Source: Pseudorhodoplanes sp.
GTDB lineage: Bacteria > Pseudomonadota > Alphaproteobacteria > Rhizobiales > Xanthobacteraceae
NCBI GenBank assembly: GCA_019187085.1
Contig: JABARS010000011.1
Span: 1-64,000 of the forward strand
Reading direction: 5' to 3'
DNA length: 64,000 bases
Positions 10,201 through 19,172 of this stretch are shown piece after piece. A program made the position numbers and the translations under genes. Position 1 is the first letter of the stretch; every line of letters starts with the position of its first letter. The notes under the pieces were generated by a model that was given only the letters and a program-made list of their open reading frames with translations, did not search any database and was not told the origin of the DNA.

Positions 10201-10328
10201 TAGAGGCCCTCCTTCTGCCAGCGCGCGAGCAGCTCCGGCTCCTTCTGCGGCAGCCCCGCGCGCATCGGGAAATCGGTCTGCGGCAGGAACAGGGTCTCGG
10301 AATAATCGCGTTCGGTCTTGGGAGACAT
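7257..10328 (-). CDS. ileS: isoleucyl-tRNA synthetase
   Basis: Class I synthetase charging tRNA-Ile, 1023 residues. HIGH motif at residues 70-73, KMSKS at 691-695, the CP1 editing domain signature [13 protein letters not shown] in between, and a C-terminal remnant of the zinc ribbon (KCARSWK) in which later cysteines are absent. Start ATG at 10328 ([10 protein letters not shown]); open frame further upstream is shadow. A stretch of about 400 bases (roughly 9256-9660, covering the beginning of the editing domain) is markedly poorer in G+C than the rest of the gene. For example, the 60 bases 9421-9480 contain 26 G/C, yet the protein stays in frame and conserved. lspA follows at 14 bases. Confidence 0.97.
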   Translation of the reverse strand: MSPKTERDYSETLFLPQTDFPMRAGLPQKEPELLARWQKEGLYRKLREAAKERVKFVLHDGPPYANGNIHIGHAVNKILKDVVTRSQQMLGFDSNYVPGWDCHGLPIEWKIEEENYRAKNKPKPDLSDPAAMIAFRRECRAYAEHWLNVQREEFKRLGVEGDWDHPYTTMSFPAEAQIAREIMKFAKNGTLYRGSKPVMWSVVEKTALAEAEVEYEDYTSDTVWVKFPVAARAQRGGFRAVNEKAPINPVVKEDRLEAGHWPSYECVSVVIWTTTPWTLPGNRAISFSPKIAYSIYEVIEAPNDNWAKAGDKFLLADSLAEAVMKQARVDRFSKGATIAPDDLELLVCAHPLKVKGGYDFAVPLLPGEHVTADTGTGFVHTAPGHGREDFDIWTANARALEARGIATAIPYTVDENGAFTEAAPGFTGKRVITDKGEKGDANEAVIGALIEAGMLIARGRLKHQYPHSWRSKKPVIFRNTPQWFIAMDKAIADSKGGAKTDDTLRQRALSAIRATRWVPAAGENRITGMIESRPDWVISRQRAWGVPIAVFVKEKGDGSVEILKDDAVNQRIAAAFEQEGADAWYARGAAERFLGARAQEGWKKVDDILDVWFDSGSTHAFVLEDPKHFPGLASIRRRKDGGDDTVMYLEGSDQHRGWFHSSLLESCGTRGVAPYDVVLTHGFALDEHGRKMSKSLGNVVAPQDVMKQSGADILRMWVCATDYADDLRIGPEILKTNVETYRKLRNTIRWMLGNLAHFREEDRVAVESMPELERLMLHRLAELDGLVRQAYADFDYKRIFAQLNAFMTSDLSAFYFDIRKDALYCDPISSHKRKTCLTVLDHLFRCTVTWLAPMLCFTAEEAWLSRFGEGAPSVHLQAFPIVPAGWRDEALAEKWRKARQVRRVVTGALELERAQKRIGSSLEAAPIVHVADKELFAALVDIDLAELCITSAATLVETDGPAEAFRLDEVRGVAVVPRRAEGRKCARSWKILDGVGADPAYPDVSPRDAQALREWDAVRRAAE

Positions 10329-10514
10329 GGCGGGCTCGCTTGGTCGCGCGCTTACTAGCAGGCAGGCTGCGCAACGCAAAGGCCCGCGGCGCGAAAAACC
10401 GCCGCATGGCGCCCCGCCATGTCTCTGGAAAGACAGCCGGATTCCGGGCGGCGGAACCCGCCCCCGGCTGCGGCATTGAACCGACGGCGCCGTTGCCGGC
10501 AGGGGAGGCCGCCT

Positions 10515-11615
10515 TTGAAATTCATCCGCGTCCCGCACGAGAGCCGCTTCGCGCTCGTCATCAACGATCCGCAACCGCTCAGCAGCGCCGGATCGTGGAC
10601 GCAGGCCGCGCAGATCGCGACCGTCGGCATTTTCGTCCTTGTGCTCGGCGCCGTGCTTTACCTGAGCCGTGCCCTGCTGTTGCCCGTGGCGGCGGCCGCA
10701 ATCGTGGCGCTGACCCTCTCCCCGCTCGTGCGCGCGGGCGAACGCATCGGTCTGCCGGCCCCGATTTCCGCCGCCGTCATCGTGGGCGCGATCCTCGCCG
10801 CAGCCGGCAGCGCGATCACGCTGCTCGCCGAGCCAGCCGGCGAATGGATCGCCCGCGCGCCGGAAATCGGCGCCCAGCTCAAGGAAAAGCTCTATGTGCT
10901 CGACCAGCCGCTCGCAGCACTGCGTGCGCTCAAGCAGACGATCGCGCCGCCGGACCTGAACTCGGTGACGGTCAATACCGGCATGACCGAATTGCTGACC
11001 CCGCTGCTCGCGCTGCTGACGCCGGCGGCGACCCAGATCCTCCTGTTCCTGATCACGCTGATCTTCTTCCTGGCCGGCCAGCAGCACATGCGCAATTCGC
11101 TCGTGGCGCTGATGCCGAGCCGCGAGGCCAAGCTGCGCATGCTGCGGATCGAAAGCGACGTGCGGCAGAATCTCGCCGGCTATGTCGGGGTGGTCGCGGC
11201 CATCAACACCGCCCTCGGCGCCGGCACGGCCGCGCTCGCCTGGGCCCTCGGCTATCCGAGCCCGCTCCTCCTCGGGATCCTGGCCGCGGTGCTCAATTTC
11301 ATTCCCTATCTCGGCTCCGGCCTGATGCTGCTTGTTCTCGCTGCGATCGGACTCATCAGTTTCCCGACGCTGACGCAGGCGTTCCTCGGCCCGCTTCTGT
11401 TCGTCGTCATGACCACGATCGAAGGCCACATCGTGACGCCGAGCATACTCGGCCGCAAGCTCACGCTCAGTCCGGTCATGGTCGTGCTCAACCTCGCGTT
11501 CTGGACCTGGCTGTGGGGCCCGGTCGGCGCCTTTCTCGCCGTGCCGCTGTCGATCATCGCGCTCGTGACGCTGCATCACCTCCTGCCGGACAGCGATCCG
11601 AAGCTGCCGAGCTGA
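10515..11615 (+). CDS. AI-2E family (PerM/TqsA-type) membrane transporter
   Basis: Polytopic inner-membrane protein of the AI-2E exporter superfamily, whose members export autoinducer-2 or act as ion/solute antiporters; the substrate here is unknown. About 366 residues with paired hydrophobic helices near the N-terminus (residues about 28-100), a hydrophilic middle, then a cluster of helices including [14 protein letters not shown] and the conserved NFIPYLGS and [12 protein letters not shown] blocks. The start is placed at TTG 10515 because a strong Shine-Dalgarno GGGGAGG lies 7 bases before it. An ATG at 10419 would add 32 Arg/Pro-rich residues. Divergent from ileS. Confidence 0.85.
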   Translation: MKFIRVPHESRFALVINDPQPLSSAGSWTQAAQIATVGIFVLVLGAVLYLSRALLLPVAAAAIVALTLSPLVRAGERIGLPAPISAAVIVGAILAAAGSAITLLAEPAGEWIARAPEIGAQLKEKLYVLDQPLAALRALKQTIAPPDLNSVTVNTGMTELLTPLLALLTPAATQILLFLITLIFFLAGQQHMRNSLVALMPSREAKLRMLRIESDVRQNLAGYVGVVAAINTALGAGTAALAWALGYPSPLLLGILAAVLNFIPYLGSGLMLLVLAAIGLISFPTLTQAFLGPLLFVVMTTIEGHIVTPSILGRKLTLSPVMVVLNLAFWTWLWGPVGAFLAVPLSIIALVTLHHLLPDSDPKLPS

Positions 11616-11674
11616 CCGGAACCTTGCGGCGCGCGGCGCGTTCTCCCCACAGTCTTGAACGAGGGAGTCTCACC

Positions 11675-12043
11675 ATGACCGATATCGCAGCCAAGTCCGC
11701 AAACTCGATGAAGGAGAAGCGGGCCTACGAAGGCGCGAACGATGCGTCGCAGGACATCCAGAAGGACCTGCAGACGCTGCAGCAGGACGTAAGCAAGCTT
11801 GCCGCGCAACTGGCCCAGCTCGCCGGCGCCAAGGGTGCCGATGCGCTGCGCATCGCGCGCGCCAATATCGACGGCGTCGTGTCGGAGGCCGGCGCCAAGG
11901 GCCGGGAAGCGGCCGAGGCGGTGCGTGACGTGCGCGACAATCTCGCCAACGCGGTCGACGAATCGATCACTAACCGGCCCTACACGACGCTGGCCATGGC
12001 GCTGGCGCTCGGCTTCGTGTTCGGCGCGACCTGGCGCCGCTGA
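11675..12043 (+). CDS. ElaB/YqjD/DUF883-like membrane-anchored protein
   Basis: A 122-residue protein: hydrophilic heptad-rich N-terminal two thirds (IQKDLQTLQQDVSKLAAQLAQ, likely coiled coil) followed by one C-terminal membrane segment (TLAMALALGFVFGATW) and a terminal WRR. This is the layout of YqjD/ElaB, inner-membrane proteins reported to bind ribosomes in stationary phase in E. coli. Shine-Dalgarno GAGGGAG lies 8 bases before the ATG. It is 59 bases after the permease and 10 bases before the next gene, a probable three-gene unit. Confidence 0.82.
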   Translation: MTDIAAKSANSMKEKRAYEGANDASQDIQKDLQTLQQDVSKLAAQLAQLAGAKGADALRIARANIDGVVSEAGAKGREAAEAVRDVRDNLANAVDESITNRPYTTLAMALALGFVFGATWRR

Positions 12044-12053
12044 CGGCGCCGCC

Positions 12054-12515
12054 ATGCTTACCGCCTTTATGCGTCAGTTCGGCCTGCGCACGCAGGCCGC
12101 GCTCGGTCTCGACGGCAGCGTGCTCGCCTTGTCGCTGATCGGCGCCGTGGCCGGCTTGGCCGCACTCGCCTTTGCGACGGTCGCGGCCTTCATTTGGCTT
12201 GCGGCCCATACCGATACGGCGACTGCCGGGCTCGTGCTGGCCGTCGCCTATCTGAGCGTATCCGTCACCAGTCTCACGGTATGCATGGCGCATCACCGGC
12301 GGCTAACGAAGCGCGCGCAGGCGGCGCTTGCGGCGGACGATGACGGCGGCCTGCCGTTCCGCATCGATCCGCAACTGCTGCTGATCGCGCTTGAGCTTGG
12401 CCGCAGCGTCGGCGTGCGCCGGCTGCTGCCGATCGCCGCGATCGGCTTCCTGGCCGCGCTCGGCAGCCGGGAATGGTTCGGTCAAAGCGGCGGATCGCAA
12501 GCCCGCCGCACTTGA
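12054..12515 (+). CDS. small integral membrane protein, YqjE/phage-holin-III-like
   Basis: 153 residues with two adjacent hydrophobic helices (about residues 22-50 and 57-78), a cytoplasmic basic segment and a further weakly hydrophobic segment near 125-140 (LLPIAAIGFLAALG). Genes of the YqjE family usually follow a YqjD/ElaB gene, as here with a 10-base gap, which supports the assignment more than sequence similarity alone. Function is unknown; a stationary-phase envelope role is inferred from the pairing. The start ATG at 12054 was chosen because upstream frame is shadow of the preceding gene. Confidence 0.75.
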   Translation: MLTAFMRQFGLRTQAALGLDGSVLALSLIGAVAGLAALAFATVAAFIWLAAHTDTATAGLVLAVAYLSVSVTSLTVCMAHHRRLTKRAQAALAADDDGGLPFRIDPQLLLIALELGRSVGVRRLLPIAAIGFLAALGSREWFGQSGGSQARRT

Positions 12516-12534
12516 GACGTACCTGAAACGAAGC

Positions 12535-12564
12535 GGCTCGCCGAACGGCGGGCCGTCTGTTTTT
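12535..12564 (+). terminator. probable Rho-independent terminator after the YqjE-like gene
   Basis: GGCTCGCCG at 12535-12543 can pair with CGGCGGGCC at 12546-12554 (one G-T pair), followed by TCTGTTTTT. It sits in the 63-base convergent gap between the YqjE-like gene and the chemoreceptor gene. Confidence 0.55.
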
Positions 12565-12578
12565 CGGGCGGCGCGTTC

Positions 12579-14291
12579 TCAGGCCGCCTGCATCTGCGAC
12601 AGGAATCGCTTGACCTCGTCGTCGAGGCTGCGCACCGCGCCGGCCATTCCGGCGGCGGCCGTCGACACCGCATCCGAGGCACGCGCGGTTTCCGCGGCCA
12701 CATCCTCCACGTCGGAAATGGAGATGCGCGCGGTTTCCGCCTCGCTTTTCGCCCCGCCGACGCCGCGGGCGATCTCCTGCGTCGCCGAGCCCTGTTCCTC
12801 GACCGCGGTCGCGATCGCGACCGTGATGCGGTCAATGGCGGCGATGGTCTCGGAAATACCTGCGATCGCGGCGACGGCGCCGCTCGTGGCCTTCTGCATT
12901 TCCTCGATCTGGCAGCCGATGTCCTCGGTCGCTTTCGCGGTCTGGGTCGCAAGCGACTTGACCTCGGAGGCGACCACCGCGAAGCCGCGCCCGGCCTCGC
13001 CCGCGCGCGCGGACTCGATCGTGGCATTGAGCGCCAGCAGGTTGGTCTGCGCGGCGATGGTCTGGATCAGGCTGACGATCTCGCCGATCTTGACGGCAGC
13101 GGCCGACAATTCCTGCACCTGCTTGTTGGTGCTTTCGGCCTCGCGCACGGCGCGCGCGGCAATTTCGGACGAGGTCGAGACCTGGCGGCCGATCTCGCCG
13201 ACCGAGCCGGCCATTTCCTCGGTGGCGGCGGCGACCGACTGCACATTGTCGCTCGCCGAGCCGGCGGACTGGGCGGCACTCTGCGCGCGCTCGCGCGTGG
13301 TGGCGGCATGCGCGCGCATGGTCGCGGCGTCCTGCTCGAGCGCCGCGATCGTGTTGCCGACCTCGCCGAGAACGGCGGCGACCTTGGCCTCGAAATCGCG
13401 GATCGATTCGGTGACGGCCGCCGCGCGGCGGCGGTCCTCCTCGGCCTTGCGGCGCTCGGTATCGTCGAGCCCGCGGGTGCGGCCGGCGGCGTCGCGGAAC
13501 ACCGCCAGCGCGCGCGCAATCGCGCCGATTTCGTCGCCGCGGCCGGTGTGGCGGATTTCGCTGTCGAGCTTGCCTTCGGCGAAATCGGTGATGGTGGCGG
13601 TGACGTCGCCGAGCGGATCGAGGTTCTTGCGCACGAGCAGCAGGCTCAGCACGAGAATGACGAGCGCGCCGCTCGCCGCCACGAGCGTCATGCGCTCGAT
13701 GGCGGTGGTGAGCATCGCGCCGTAGGATTCGATCGGCATGCCGACATAGAGAATGCCGAGCGTCTTGCCGCCGGCATCCACGAACGGCAGATAGGCGGTA
13801 TAGAATTTGCGCCCGAACAGCGTCGCCGGACCCTTGTAGATTTCACCGCGGCGCACGAACGGCTGCCCCGGATGGTCGGGCGCGAGCCTGGTGCCGACCG
13901 CGCGCTCGCCGTTCTCTTTCTTCAGGTTGGTCGTGCGGCGGACGAATTCCTTGCTGGCCTCGTCCCACTGGAAGACGGTGGCAGTGCCGCCAGCCTTGGC
14001 CGCCGCCTTGTCGACGACGTCGTGAGTGGCGAAATCCGGAAATGCCGAAACCTGCACCCGCGCGATCTGGCCGCCCGCGACACTGACCTTCGTATCGGGA
14101 TAGGTCTCGGCATAGGTCAGGATGAGCGTGCGCAGCGTCGTCTCGATATCGTTGTGCGCCTTGGCCTGGAACTGGTCCTTGAGCGCCCAATAGCCGGCGC
14201 CGATGACGCAGCTCGTGGTGAGGACAACGACGAAGCCAATCAGGATGAGCGCCCGGGTGACCAGGCTCAGTCCGCCGAAAATTTTTGTCAT
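12579..14291 (-). CDS. methyl-accepting chemotaxis protein with Cache-type sensor
   Basis: Transmembrane chemoreceptor, 570 residues from ATG 14291 ([10 protein letters not shown]). First membrane helix about residues 14-37, a periplasmic domain of about 160 residues whose start ([20 protein letters not shown]) and end (LGILYVGMP) match the Cache3/Cache2 fusion sensor, second helix near 200-220, a HAMP domain, then a long coiled-coil signalling domain with the hairpin tip [20 protein letters not shown]. It has no C-terminal CheR-tethering pentapeptide and ends SQMQAA. No che operon is adjacent. A 27-base interrupted palindrome lies 40 bases upstream of the start. Ligand unknown; Cache3_2 receptors often sense small carboxylates. 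Confidence 0.92.
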   Translation of the reverse strand: MTKIFGGLSLVTRALILIGFVVVLTTSCVIGAGYWALKDQFQAKAHNDIETTLRTLILTYAETYPDTKVSVAGGQIARVQVSAFPDFATHDVVDKAAAKAGGTATVFQWDEASKEFVRRTTNLKKENGERAVGTRLAPDHPGQPFVRRGEIYKGPATLFGRKFYTAYLPFVDAGGKTLGILYVGMPIESYGAMLTTAIERMTLVAASGALVILVLSLLLVRKNLDPLGDVTATITDFAEGKLDSEIRHTGRGDEIGAIARALAVFRDAAGRTRGLDDTERRKAEEDRRRAAAVTESIRDFEAKVAAVLGEVGNTIAALEQDAATMRAHAATTRERAQSAAQSAGSASDNVQSVAAATEEMAGSVGEIGRQVSTSSEIAARAVREAESTNKQVQELSAAAVKIGEIVSLIQTIAAQTNLLALNATIESARAGEAGRGFAVVASEVKSLATQTAKATEDIGCQIEEMQKATSGAVAAIAGISETIAAIDRITVAIATAVEEQGSATQEIARGVGGAKSEAETARISISDVEDVAAETARASDAVSTAAAGMAGAVRSLDDEVKRFLSQMQAA

Positions 14292-14330
14292 GAGACCGCT
14301 TTGGGTGAGATTCGTAACTGCAAGCACATT

Positions 14331-14357
14331 GAGTACGTGTAATTATTTTGCGTACTC
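14331..14357. promoter_or_regulatory. interrupted palindrome upstream of the chemoreceptor gene
   Basis: GAGTACG (14331-14337) and CGTACTC (14351-14357) are perfect 7-base inverted arms around an AT-rich 13-base centre. The element begins 40 bases before the receptor start codon, in a promoter-like position, and the centre reads AAATAAT-like on the minus strand. The binding protein is unknown. It is an operator candidate, not a terminator, as no T-run follows. Confidence 0.5.
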
Positions 14358-14441
14358 GTGGTTACTATCTCATTAAGGGCGGCTTCCTGCCCAAACACCC
14401 GGCAGTTGTATGGCGTTTTTCGGATCGTCCGGCCCGCAAAA

Positions 14442-15422
14442 TCAGTCGGCGACCGGCAGGGTGACGTTACCGGTCCGCGCCAGGGCGGCACGTGCCTGTT
14501 CGACATCCGCCTTCATCTGCACGATCAGCGCATCGACCGATTCGAAGCGCAGTTCCGGCCGCAGCCAGGCATGGAAGGCGACGTCGACGGTGCGGCCATA
14601 GAGGTCGCCGTCAAAATCGAACAGGAACACTTCGAGCAGCGGCGCGCCGTTGTCGAAGGTCGGCCGGCGGCCGAAGCTCGCCACGCCGTCGTGATAGCGG
14701 CCGTCGAGCCGCACGCGCACCGCATAGATGCCGTGCTGGAGCGCGCAGGCCGGATCGAGGCGCAGATTGGCGGTCGGGAAGCCGAGATCACGGCCGCGCT
14801 TTTCCCCGTGCACGACTTCCCCCGACACGAACCAGGGATAGCCGAGCAGCTCGGCCGCCTCGATCACCTGGCCGGCGGCGAGCGCTGTGCGGATAGTGCC
14901 GGAGGAGACCGGCCGGCCTTCGTCCTCGAGCGCGGGCACGATATCGACGCCGAAGCCATGCCGGCGGCCTTCCTCCATGAGAAAGGCGGGCGAGCCACCA
15001 CGATCCTTGCCGAAATGAAAATCAAAGCCGGTCACGACGCCGGTGACGGCGAAGCGGCCGAGCAGGATGGTCTCGATGAAGGCCGAGGCCGGTAGGCCGG
15101 CGAGCGCGGCATTGAAGGTGAGCACGATCGCCCCGTCTAGGCCTGTGCCGGCCAGCAGGCGAAGTTTCTGGCGCTCGTCGCTGAGGCGAAAAAGCGGATC
15201 GTGGGGCCGGAAATAGCTGCGCGGATGCGGCTCGAGCGTCAGCGCCGCCGCCGGTATGCCGGCCGCGCGGGCACGCGCTTTGGCGGTCTCGATGACGGCG
15301 CGATGGCCGCGATGCACCCCGTCGAAATTGCCGATCGCCACCACCGCGCCGCGCAGGCGCGCGCGCTCGGGCGCGTCGTCGCGCACGACCACGAACGGTG
15401 CGGCTTTGACAGGAGCGATCAT
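14442..15422 (-). CDS. ribF: bifunctional riboflavin kinase / FMN adenylyltransferase
   Basis: Converts riboflavin to FMN and then FAD. The 326-residue protein starts at ATG 15422. N-terminal FAD synthetase domain with the nucleotidyltransferase motif GNFDGVHRGH at 31-40 and SSGTIR near 190; C-terminal riboflavin kinase domain with GFPTANL, the EVFLFDFDGDLYG block and a final helix (ESVDALIVQMKADVEQAR). An in-frame codon 57 bases upstream would add residues without conservation. Stands alone on the minus strand between maoC and the chemoreceptor. Confidence 0.95.
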   Translation of the reverse strand: MIAPVKAAPFVVVRDDAPERARLRGAVVAIGNFDGVHRGHRAVIETAKARARAAGIPAAALTLEPHPRSYFRPHDPLFRLSDERQKLRLLAGTGLDGAIVLTFNAALAGLPASAFIETILLGRFAVTGVVTGFDFHFGKDRGGSPAFLMEEGRRHGFGVDIVPALEDEGRPVSSGTIRTALAAGQVIEAAELLGYPWFVSGEVVHGEKRGRDLGFPTANLRLDPACALQHGIYAVRVRLDGRYHDGVASFGRRPTFDNGAPLLEVFLFDFDGDLYGRTVDVAFHAWLRPELRFESVDALIVQMKADVEQARAALARTGNVTLPVAD

Positions 15423-15570
15423 GGGAAACCCGGCATCGTCTGCGGCAAACCGTGTCGTCCGGGGAACCCCGCATGTCAAGCGAAGCGGACAAGCCGGCCT
15501 GTGCGGCGGCCGCCGGCCGAGAGCGGGGCCCCGCCGCTAAGCGGGATGAGTTTTCCTTGAATCGCCATCC

Positions 15571-15645
15571 TGCTTTAGCGCTTTGTTTGAGCATGATCTT
15601 TTCCGAAAACCGCTTTGCACTTTTCGGGATCATGCTTTAGCGCTT
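15571..15645. repeat. Hyphomicrobiales-type palindromic intergenic repeat
   Basis: Core inverted repeat: GCATGATC (15591-15598) pairs with GATCATGC (15628-15635) and CCGAAAA (15603-15609) with TTTTCGG (15621-15627), leaving a TTTT bulge and an 11-base loop. A direct repeat TGCTTTAGCGCTT flanks it (15571-15583 and 15633-15645). From memory, near-identical elements are scattered between genes in Bradyrhizobium-like genomes. The right flank supplies the TAA stop of the maoC-type gene. Confidence 0.75.
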
Positions 15646-16113
15646 GCGGCCGGGCACCGAGACGATGGCTTCGCCGTCGAGCACCACCTTGCCGTCGACG
15701 AGCGCCTCGCAATGCAGGCGCACCTTGCGGCCCTCGGCCACCAGTTCCACCACCTCGACGATGACGGTGACCACGTCGCCGATGCGCACGGGAGCGTGGA
15801 AGTTCAGCGTCTGCGAGCGATAGACCGCGCCCGGCCCGGGCAGCCGGGTGCCCAGCACCGCCGAAATCAGGCTCGCCGTATAGAGGCCGTGTGCGATGCG
15901 CTGGCCGAATTTGGTGCCGGCGGCATAGTCGTCGCACAGATGGATCGGGTTGTTGTCGCCCGACAATTGCGCAAAGCCGATCACGTCGGTGTCCATGACC
16001 GTCTTCATGAGGACTTCGCGCATGCCGACGGCGAGATCCTCGAAGGTGAGCGCGCGCACGCGGCGCGGATCGACCGGGGGACGCGGCGGGGCGGCGGGTG
16101 TGGTGACTGTCAT
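15637..16113 (-). CDS. MaoC-like hot-dog dehydratase ((R)-specific enoyl-CoA hydratase type)
   Basis: 158-residue single hot-dog protein. The catalytic dyad is visible as D53 and H58 in SGDNNPIHLCDDYA, followed by the substrate-loop motif GQRIAHGLYTASL at 70-82. Such enzymes hydrate (R)-3-hydroxyacyl/enoyl-CoA thioesters in fatty acid or polyhydroxyalkanoate metabolism; the exact substrate cannot be read from sequence. Start at ATG 16113 (MTVTTPAAPP); an upstream in-frame ATG would add 26 residues from the divergent promoter region. The stop codon lies inside a mobile-type palindromic repeat. Divergently oriented from cheY. Confidence 0.88.
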   Translation of the reverse strand: MTVTTPAAPPRPPVDPRRVRALTFEDLAVGMREVLMKTVMDTDVIGFAQLSGDNNPIHLCDDYAAGTKFGQRIAHGLYTASLISAVLGTRLPGPGAVYRSQTLNFHAPVRIGDVVTVIVEVVELVAEGRKVRLHCEALVDGKVVLDGEAIVSVPGRKR

Positions 16114-16321
16114 TGCAAACCGGCTGCGATCGTTAACAAAATCATAATGGCGGACGCGAAAACCGACCACAATTGGCCATTTGGTGGGCAATGCGGCTGT
16201 TCCCGGTTAACCGGATGTTCAATGGGCATAGCTAAATTCTCGCCCTGTCGAAAGTCCGGCACCGGGGGCCGCGCGCCGAAGTTCCAGCTCCCCGTCAGCC
16301 GGTTCATGAAGTGGGGTTAGT

Positions 16322-16711
16322 ATGGCTGTCGATATCTCGATGCCGATCCTGGTCGTCGACGACTACAACACGATGATCCGGATCATCCGCAATCTTCTCC
16401 GTCAACTCGGCTTTGAGAATGTCGATGAAGCGTCCGACGGCTCATCCGCGCTCGAGCGCCTGCGCGAGAAGAAGTATGGTCTGATCATCTCGGACTGGAA
16501 CATGGAGCCGATGACGGGCTACGACCTGCTCAAGGAAGTCCGTTCCGATCCCGAACTGAAGACGACGCCGTTCATCATGGTCACCGCCGAATCGAAGACG
16601 GAGAACGTCATCGCGGCGAAGAAGGCCGGCGTGAACAACTACATCGTCAAGCCGTTCAACGCCCAGACGCTCAAGACCAAGATCGACGCGGTCTTCACCG
16701 AAGCAGGCTGA
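16322..16711 (+). CDS. cheY: CheY-type single-domain chemotaxis response regulator
   Basis: 129-residue receiver domain with no output domain. All phosphorylation residues are present: acidic pair D13/D14, acceptor D58 in ISDWNM, T88 and K110 in the IVKPFN motif. The AAKKAGVNNYIVKPF C-terminal face is the CheY signature for binding the flagellar switch. A GGGG Shine-Dalgarno precedes the ATG by 5 bases. It is isolated from other che genes; the CheZ phosphatase at 33771 is the obvious partner, and the receptor at 12579 lies in the same 4-kb region. Confidence 0.92.
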   Translation: MAVDISMPILVVDDYNTMIRIIRNLLRQLGFENVDEASDGSSALERLREKKYGLIISDWNMEPMTGYDLLKEVRSDPELKTTPFIMVTAESKTENVIAAKKAGVNNYIVKPFNAQTLKTKIDAVFTEAG

Positions 16712-16720
16712 CGCGAAGCC

Positions 16721-16740
16721 GCTCGCCTCACCAGGCGAGC
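16721..16740. terminator. hairpin at cheY / HAD gene junction
   Basis: GCTCGCCT and AGGCGAGC form a perfect 8-base stem with loop CACC. It lies 10 bases after the cheY stop and overlaps the stop of the convergent HAD gene. There is no T-run, so a Rho-independent terminator is uncertain. Confidence 0.4.
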
Positions 16741-17579
16741 TGGCGCATGACCGCCTTCGGCACAACCCCCGCCTCGGCAAAGATCTTTTCCAGCGCCGCG
16801 TGCTCGGGCTTGTCGCGCCCGCCGAGTTCGTGCGCGTGGATGCCGGCGGTGATGAACAGGCAATCGATGCCGTAGGCCGCGGCCCCTTTCAGATCGGTGC
16901 GCACCGAATCCCCGATCGCGAGCACGCGCGCGTGCGCGACCGGCCGCCCGCGCACGGCTTCCGCCTCGCGCACCGCCATGTCGTAGATCGGCCGGTAGGG
17001 CTTACCGGCATAGACCACCTCGCCGCCCATGCGCGCATAGAGGTCGGCGATGGCGCCCGCGCAATAGACCAGCCGGTCGCCGCGCTCGACCACGATGTCG
17101 GGATTGCCGCACAGCATATACAGGCTGCGTCCGCGCATGACCTCGAGCATGTCGCGGTAGCTTTCCGCGGTCTCGTGATCGTCGTTGAACAGGCCGGTAC
17201 AGACCACGTAGTCGGCGTCCTCCACCGGCGCGAAGCGCACGTCGAGTTGCGCGAAGATCGGCAGGTCGCGGGCCGGGCCGAGATGGAACACCGTCTGGCC
17301 GGGGCGGTCGGCCATGATGCGGCAGGTGACGTCGCCGGACGAGGCGATGCCGTCATAGGCTTCGCGCGGGACGCGGAAATGGTCGAGCTGGCGGCTGACC
17401 GCCACGCCGGGACGCGGCGCATTGGTGATCAGGATCACGGTGCCGCCGGCGGCACGAAAGCGCGCCAGCGCCTCGCATGCCTCGGGGGTGGCAGTGACGC
17501 CGTTATGGGTGACGCCCCACACGTCGGACAAGACGACGTCGTAGTTCGCGGCGAGCGCGGAGAAGGACTCGGTCAGCAT
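16728..17579 (-). CDS. HAD-superfamily hydrolase, NagD/AraL-like (TIGR01459 type)
   Basis: 283-residue phosphatase-like protein of HAD subfamily IIA. Nucleophile motif LSDVWGVTHNG (D19; the usual second aspartate is Trp, as in this subfamily), motif II in VILITNAPRP, the cap region with CGNPDIVVERG, the conserved lysine in YAGKPYRPIYD and motif IV IGDSVRTDLKGA. Substrate is unknown; relatives dephosphorylate small sugar or nucleotide phosphates. Start ATG 17579. It converges on cheY and stands 73 bases downstream of the EAL protein gene on the same strand. Confidence 0.88.
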   Translation of the reverse strand: MLTESFSALAANYDVVLSDVWGVTHNGVTATPEACEALARFRAAGGTVILITNAPRPGVAVSRQLDHFRVPREAYDGIASSGDVTCRIMADRPGQTVFHLGPARDLPIFAQLDVRFAPVEDADYVVCTGLFNDDHETAESYRDMLEVMRGRSLYMLCGNPDIVVERGDRLVYCAGAIADLYARMGGEVVYAGKPYRPIYDMAVREAEAVRGRPVAHARVLAIGDSVRTDLKGAAAYGIDCLFITAGIHAHELGGRDKPEHAALEKIFAEAGVVPKAVMRQLAW

Positions 17580-17651
17580 GCTTGCGCAGGGAAATGACGG
17601 CCGCCGACGGACGGCCCGGGGCGTTCCGTTTAGACGAAAGCGCGCGTCCCG

Positions 17652-19172
17652 TCATCCCCGCGCGACGGCGCGGTCCGGCCCGCCACCGGGGGCCGGATTT
17701 GCCTCCGCCGCCGGCCGCAGCACGACCGGCACCGGCGAAGGCGCAGAGGCCGGCGCGGGCGCCTTCCCGGCCGCATTGTCCTCGCGCACGACGACGTCGT
17801 TGCGGCTCGGGATGCCCTGCAGCGCCTCCGGGCGGACCGGGCGCGGCGGCGAGAACAGGAAACCCTGGCCGAAGCGCACGTCGTAATCGAGCAGATCGAC
17901 CACCACCGCCTCGGTCTCGATGCGCTCGGCGATCAGGCTGATGCCGTGACGGCCCAGGAGATCGGACAAGTCGGCGGCATGGATGTCGGCCGGCGCCGCC
18001 ATCTTGTTGAGCAGGAGCGCGGCATTGACCTTCACGAACCGGATGCCGCGCTCCGACAATTCGCGCGGCTCCATGCGCAGATCGGTGACCTGGTCCATCG
18101 AGAAACGGAAGCCGCATTCGGCGAGCGCGGCAAGGCTTTCATGCTCGATCGGACCCATATCCTGCCAGGCTTTTTGCGGAAATTCGAGCATCAGCGAGCC
18201 GGACAAGGCGCGATTGGCGTCCATGAATTGCGAGAGTTGCGGAAAGAATTCCGGATCGCTCAGCGTGTTGACCGAGATGTTGCAGAACAGCCCGATCTCG
18301 CGGTTCTTCATCAGCAGACGGCGCAACACCTGCACGCAGCGAAACAGCATGAGATTGTCGATACGCGGCATGAGGCCGGCTTTCTCGGCATGGGCGAGAA
18401 AATCGCCGGGCAGGACGAGCGTGTCGTCCGCCATGCGCATGCGCGTCATCGCCTCGTAATAGCGCACCTTGCGCTGCGGCAGCGTAAGCACCGGCTGCAG
18501 ATAGAGGTCGAGCCGGTTGGCCTCGACCGCGGCGCGCACGATGGCGACGATCTCTTCGGCCGTCTTGCCCTTGAAGGGACCGGTGCCGACATCCTTTCTG
18601 ATGTCCGGCGCGCGCTCGGGCGAGGCGGCAGGCGTCGCCGCGGCTTCGGCGGCGACAGCCAACGCCGCCGCCTCCTTGTCGTCCGCAAGCCCGTGTTCCT
18701 CGCGCCGCGGCTCGGGTGCGGCTTCGGGGCGCGCCTCAGGCCGCGCCTCCTGCCGGTGCTCAAGTTGCGTTTCAAGTTGCGTTTCATGGGCGGCGACGGT
18801 TTCCGCCAGATTCTTCACGAGGGTGCCCAGTTCGCCGATCTCGACGGAGAGCGGGCCGGTCACCGCCTTCACGCGGCGCTCGATGCCGCCGGCCTCGGTC
18901 TCGAACGCGGCAAGCTTGCGGCCGAGCTCCGCCACCTGGCGCGCAAGATCGGCGGTGCCGCGCGACAGGTCGGCGATCTGGTCGCCGACATCGCTACGGT
19001 CGCGCATGCGCGTGGCGACGGTGTTGTAGAGGACGAGCGCGGTGAGGACCGCGATGCCCACGATCGCGGATTCCGCGCCCGACACTCCGAACGCGAGAAA
19101 GACCACCGCCCCGACCGAGGCCGCGATCACGACCATGCAGGCGGCAACGAAAATGGCTGTCAGGCGCAACAT
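17652..19172 (-). CDS. membrane-anchored degenerate EAL-domain protein, TipF-like
   Basis: 506 residues: two N-terminal membrane helices (about 4-28 and 34-52), a heptad-rich coiled coil (about 60-135), a low-complexity Glu/Arg/Pro linker, an EAL-type domain (about 210-455) and a Pro/Ala-rich tail. In the EAL domain key catalytic positions differ: the motif reads YEAMTR, the Mg-binding loop reads SMDQVTDL where active enzymes have DDFGTGYS, and the downstream KxD lysine motif is FVKVNAA. Phosphodiesterase activity is therefore unlikely; c-di-GMP binding is plausible. The same layout is known for TipF, the c-di-GMP effector for flagellum positioning in Caulobacter. Start ATG 19172. Confidence 0.82.
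   Translation of the reverse strand: MLRLTAIFVAACMVVIAASVGAVVFLAFGVSGAESAIVGIAVLTALVLYNTVATRMRDRSDVGDQIADLSRGTADLARQVAELGRKLAAFETEAGGIERRVKAVTGPLSVEIGELGTLVKNLAETVAAHETQLETQLEHRQEARPEARPEAAPEPRREEHGLADDKEAAALAVAAEAAATPAASPERAPDIRKDVGTGPFKGKTAEEIVAIVRAAVEANRLDLYLQPVLTLPQRKVRYYEAMTRMRMADDTLVLPGDFLAHAEKAGLMPRIDNLMLFRCVQVLRRLLMKNREIGLFCNISVNTLSDPEFFPQLSQFMDANRALSGSLMLEFPQKAWQDMGPIEHESLAALAECGFRFSMDQVTDLRMEPRELSERGIRFVKVNAALLLNKMAAPADIHAADLSDLLGRHGISLIAERIETEAVVVDLLDYDVRFGQGFLFSPPRPVRPEALQGIPSRNDVVVREDNAAGKAPAPASAPSPVPVVLRPAAEANPAPGGGPDRAVARG

Noticed and set aside
10340..12043. 567-codon plus-strand frame leading into the ElaB-like gene
   Set aside because: Its first part is out of frame with the AI-2E permease gene; only the last 122 codons, from the ATG at 11675, are a real gene.
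16132..16146. TTAAC-aaaatc-ATAA resembling a CtrA site upstream of maoC and cheY
   Set aside because: One half-site deviates and the position is far from the cheY start. Too weak without a genome-wide motif model.
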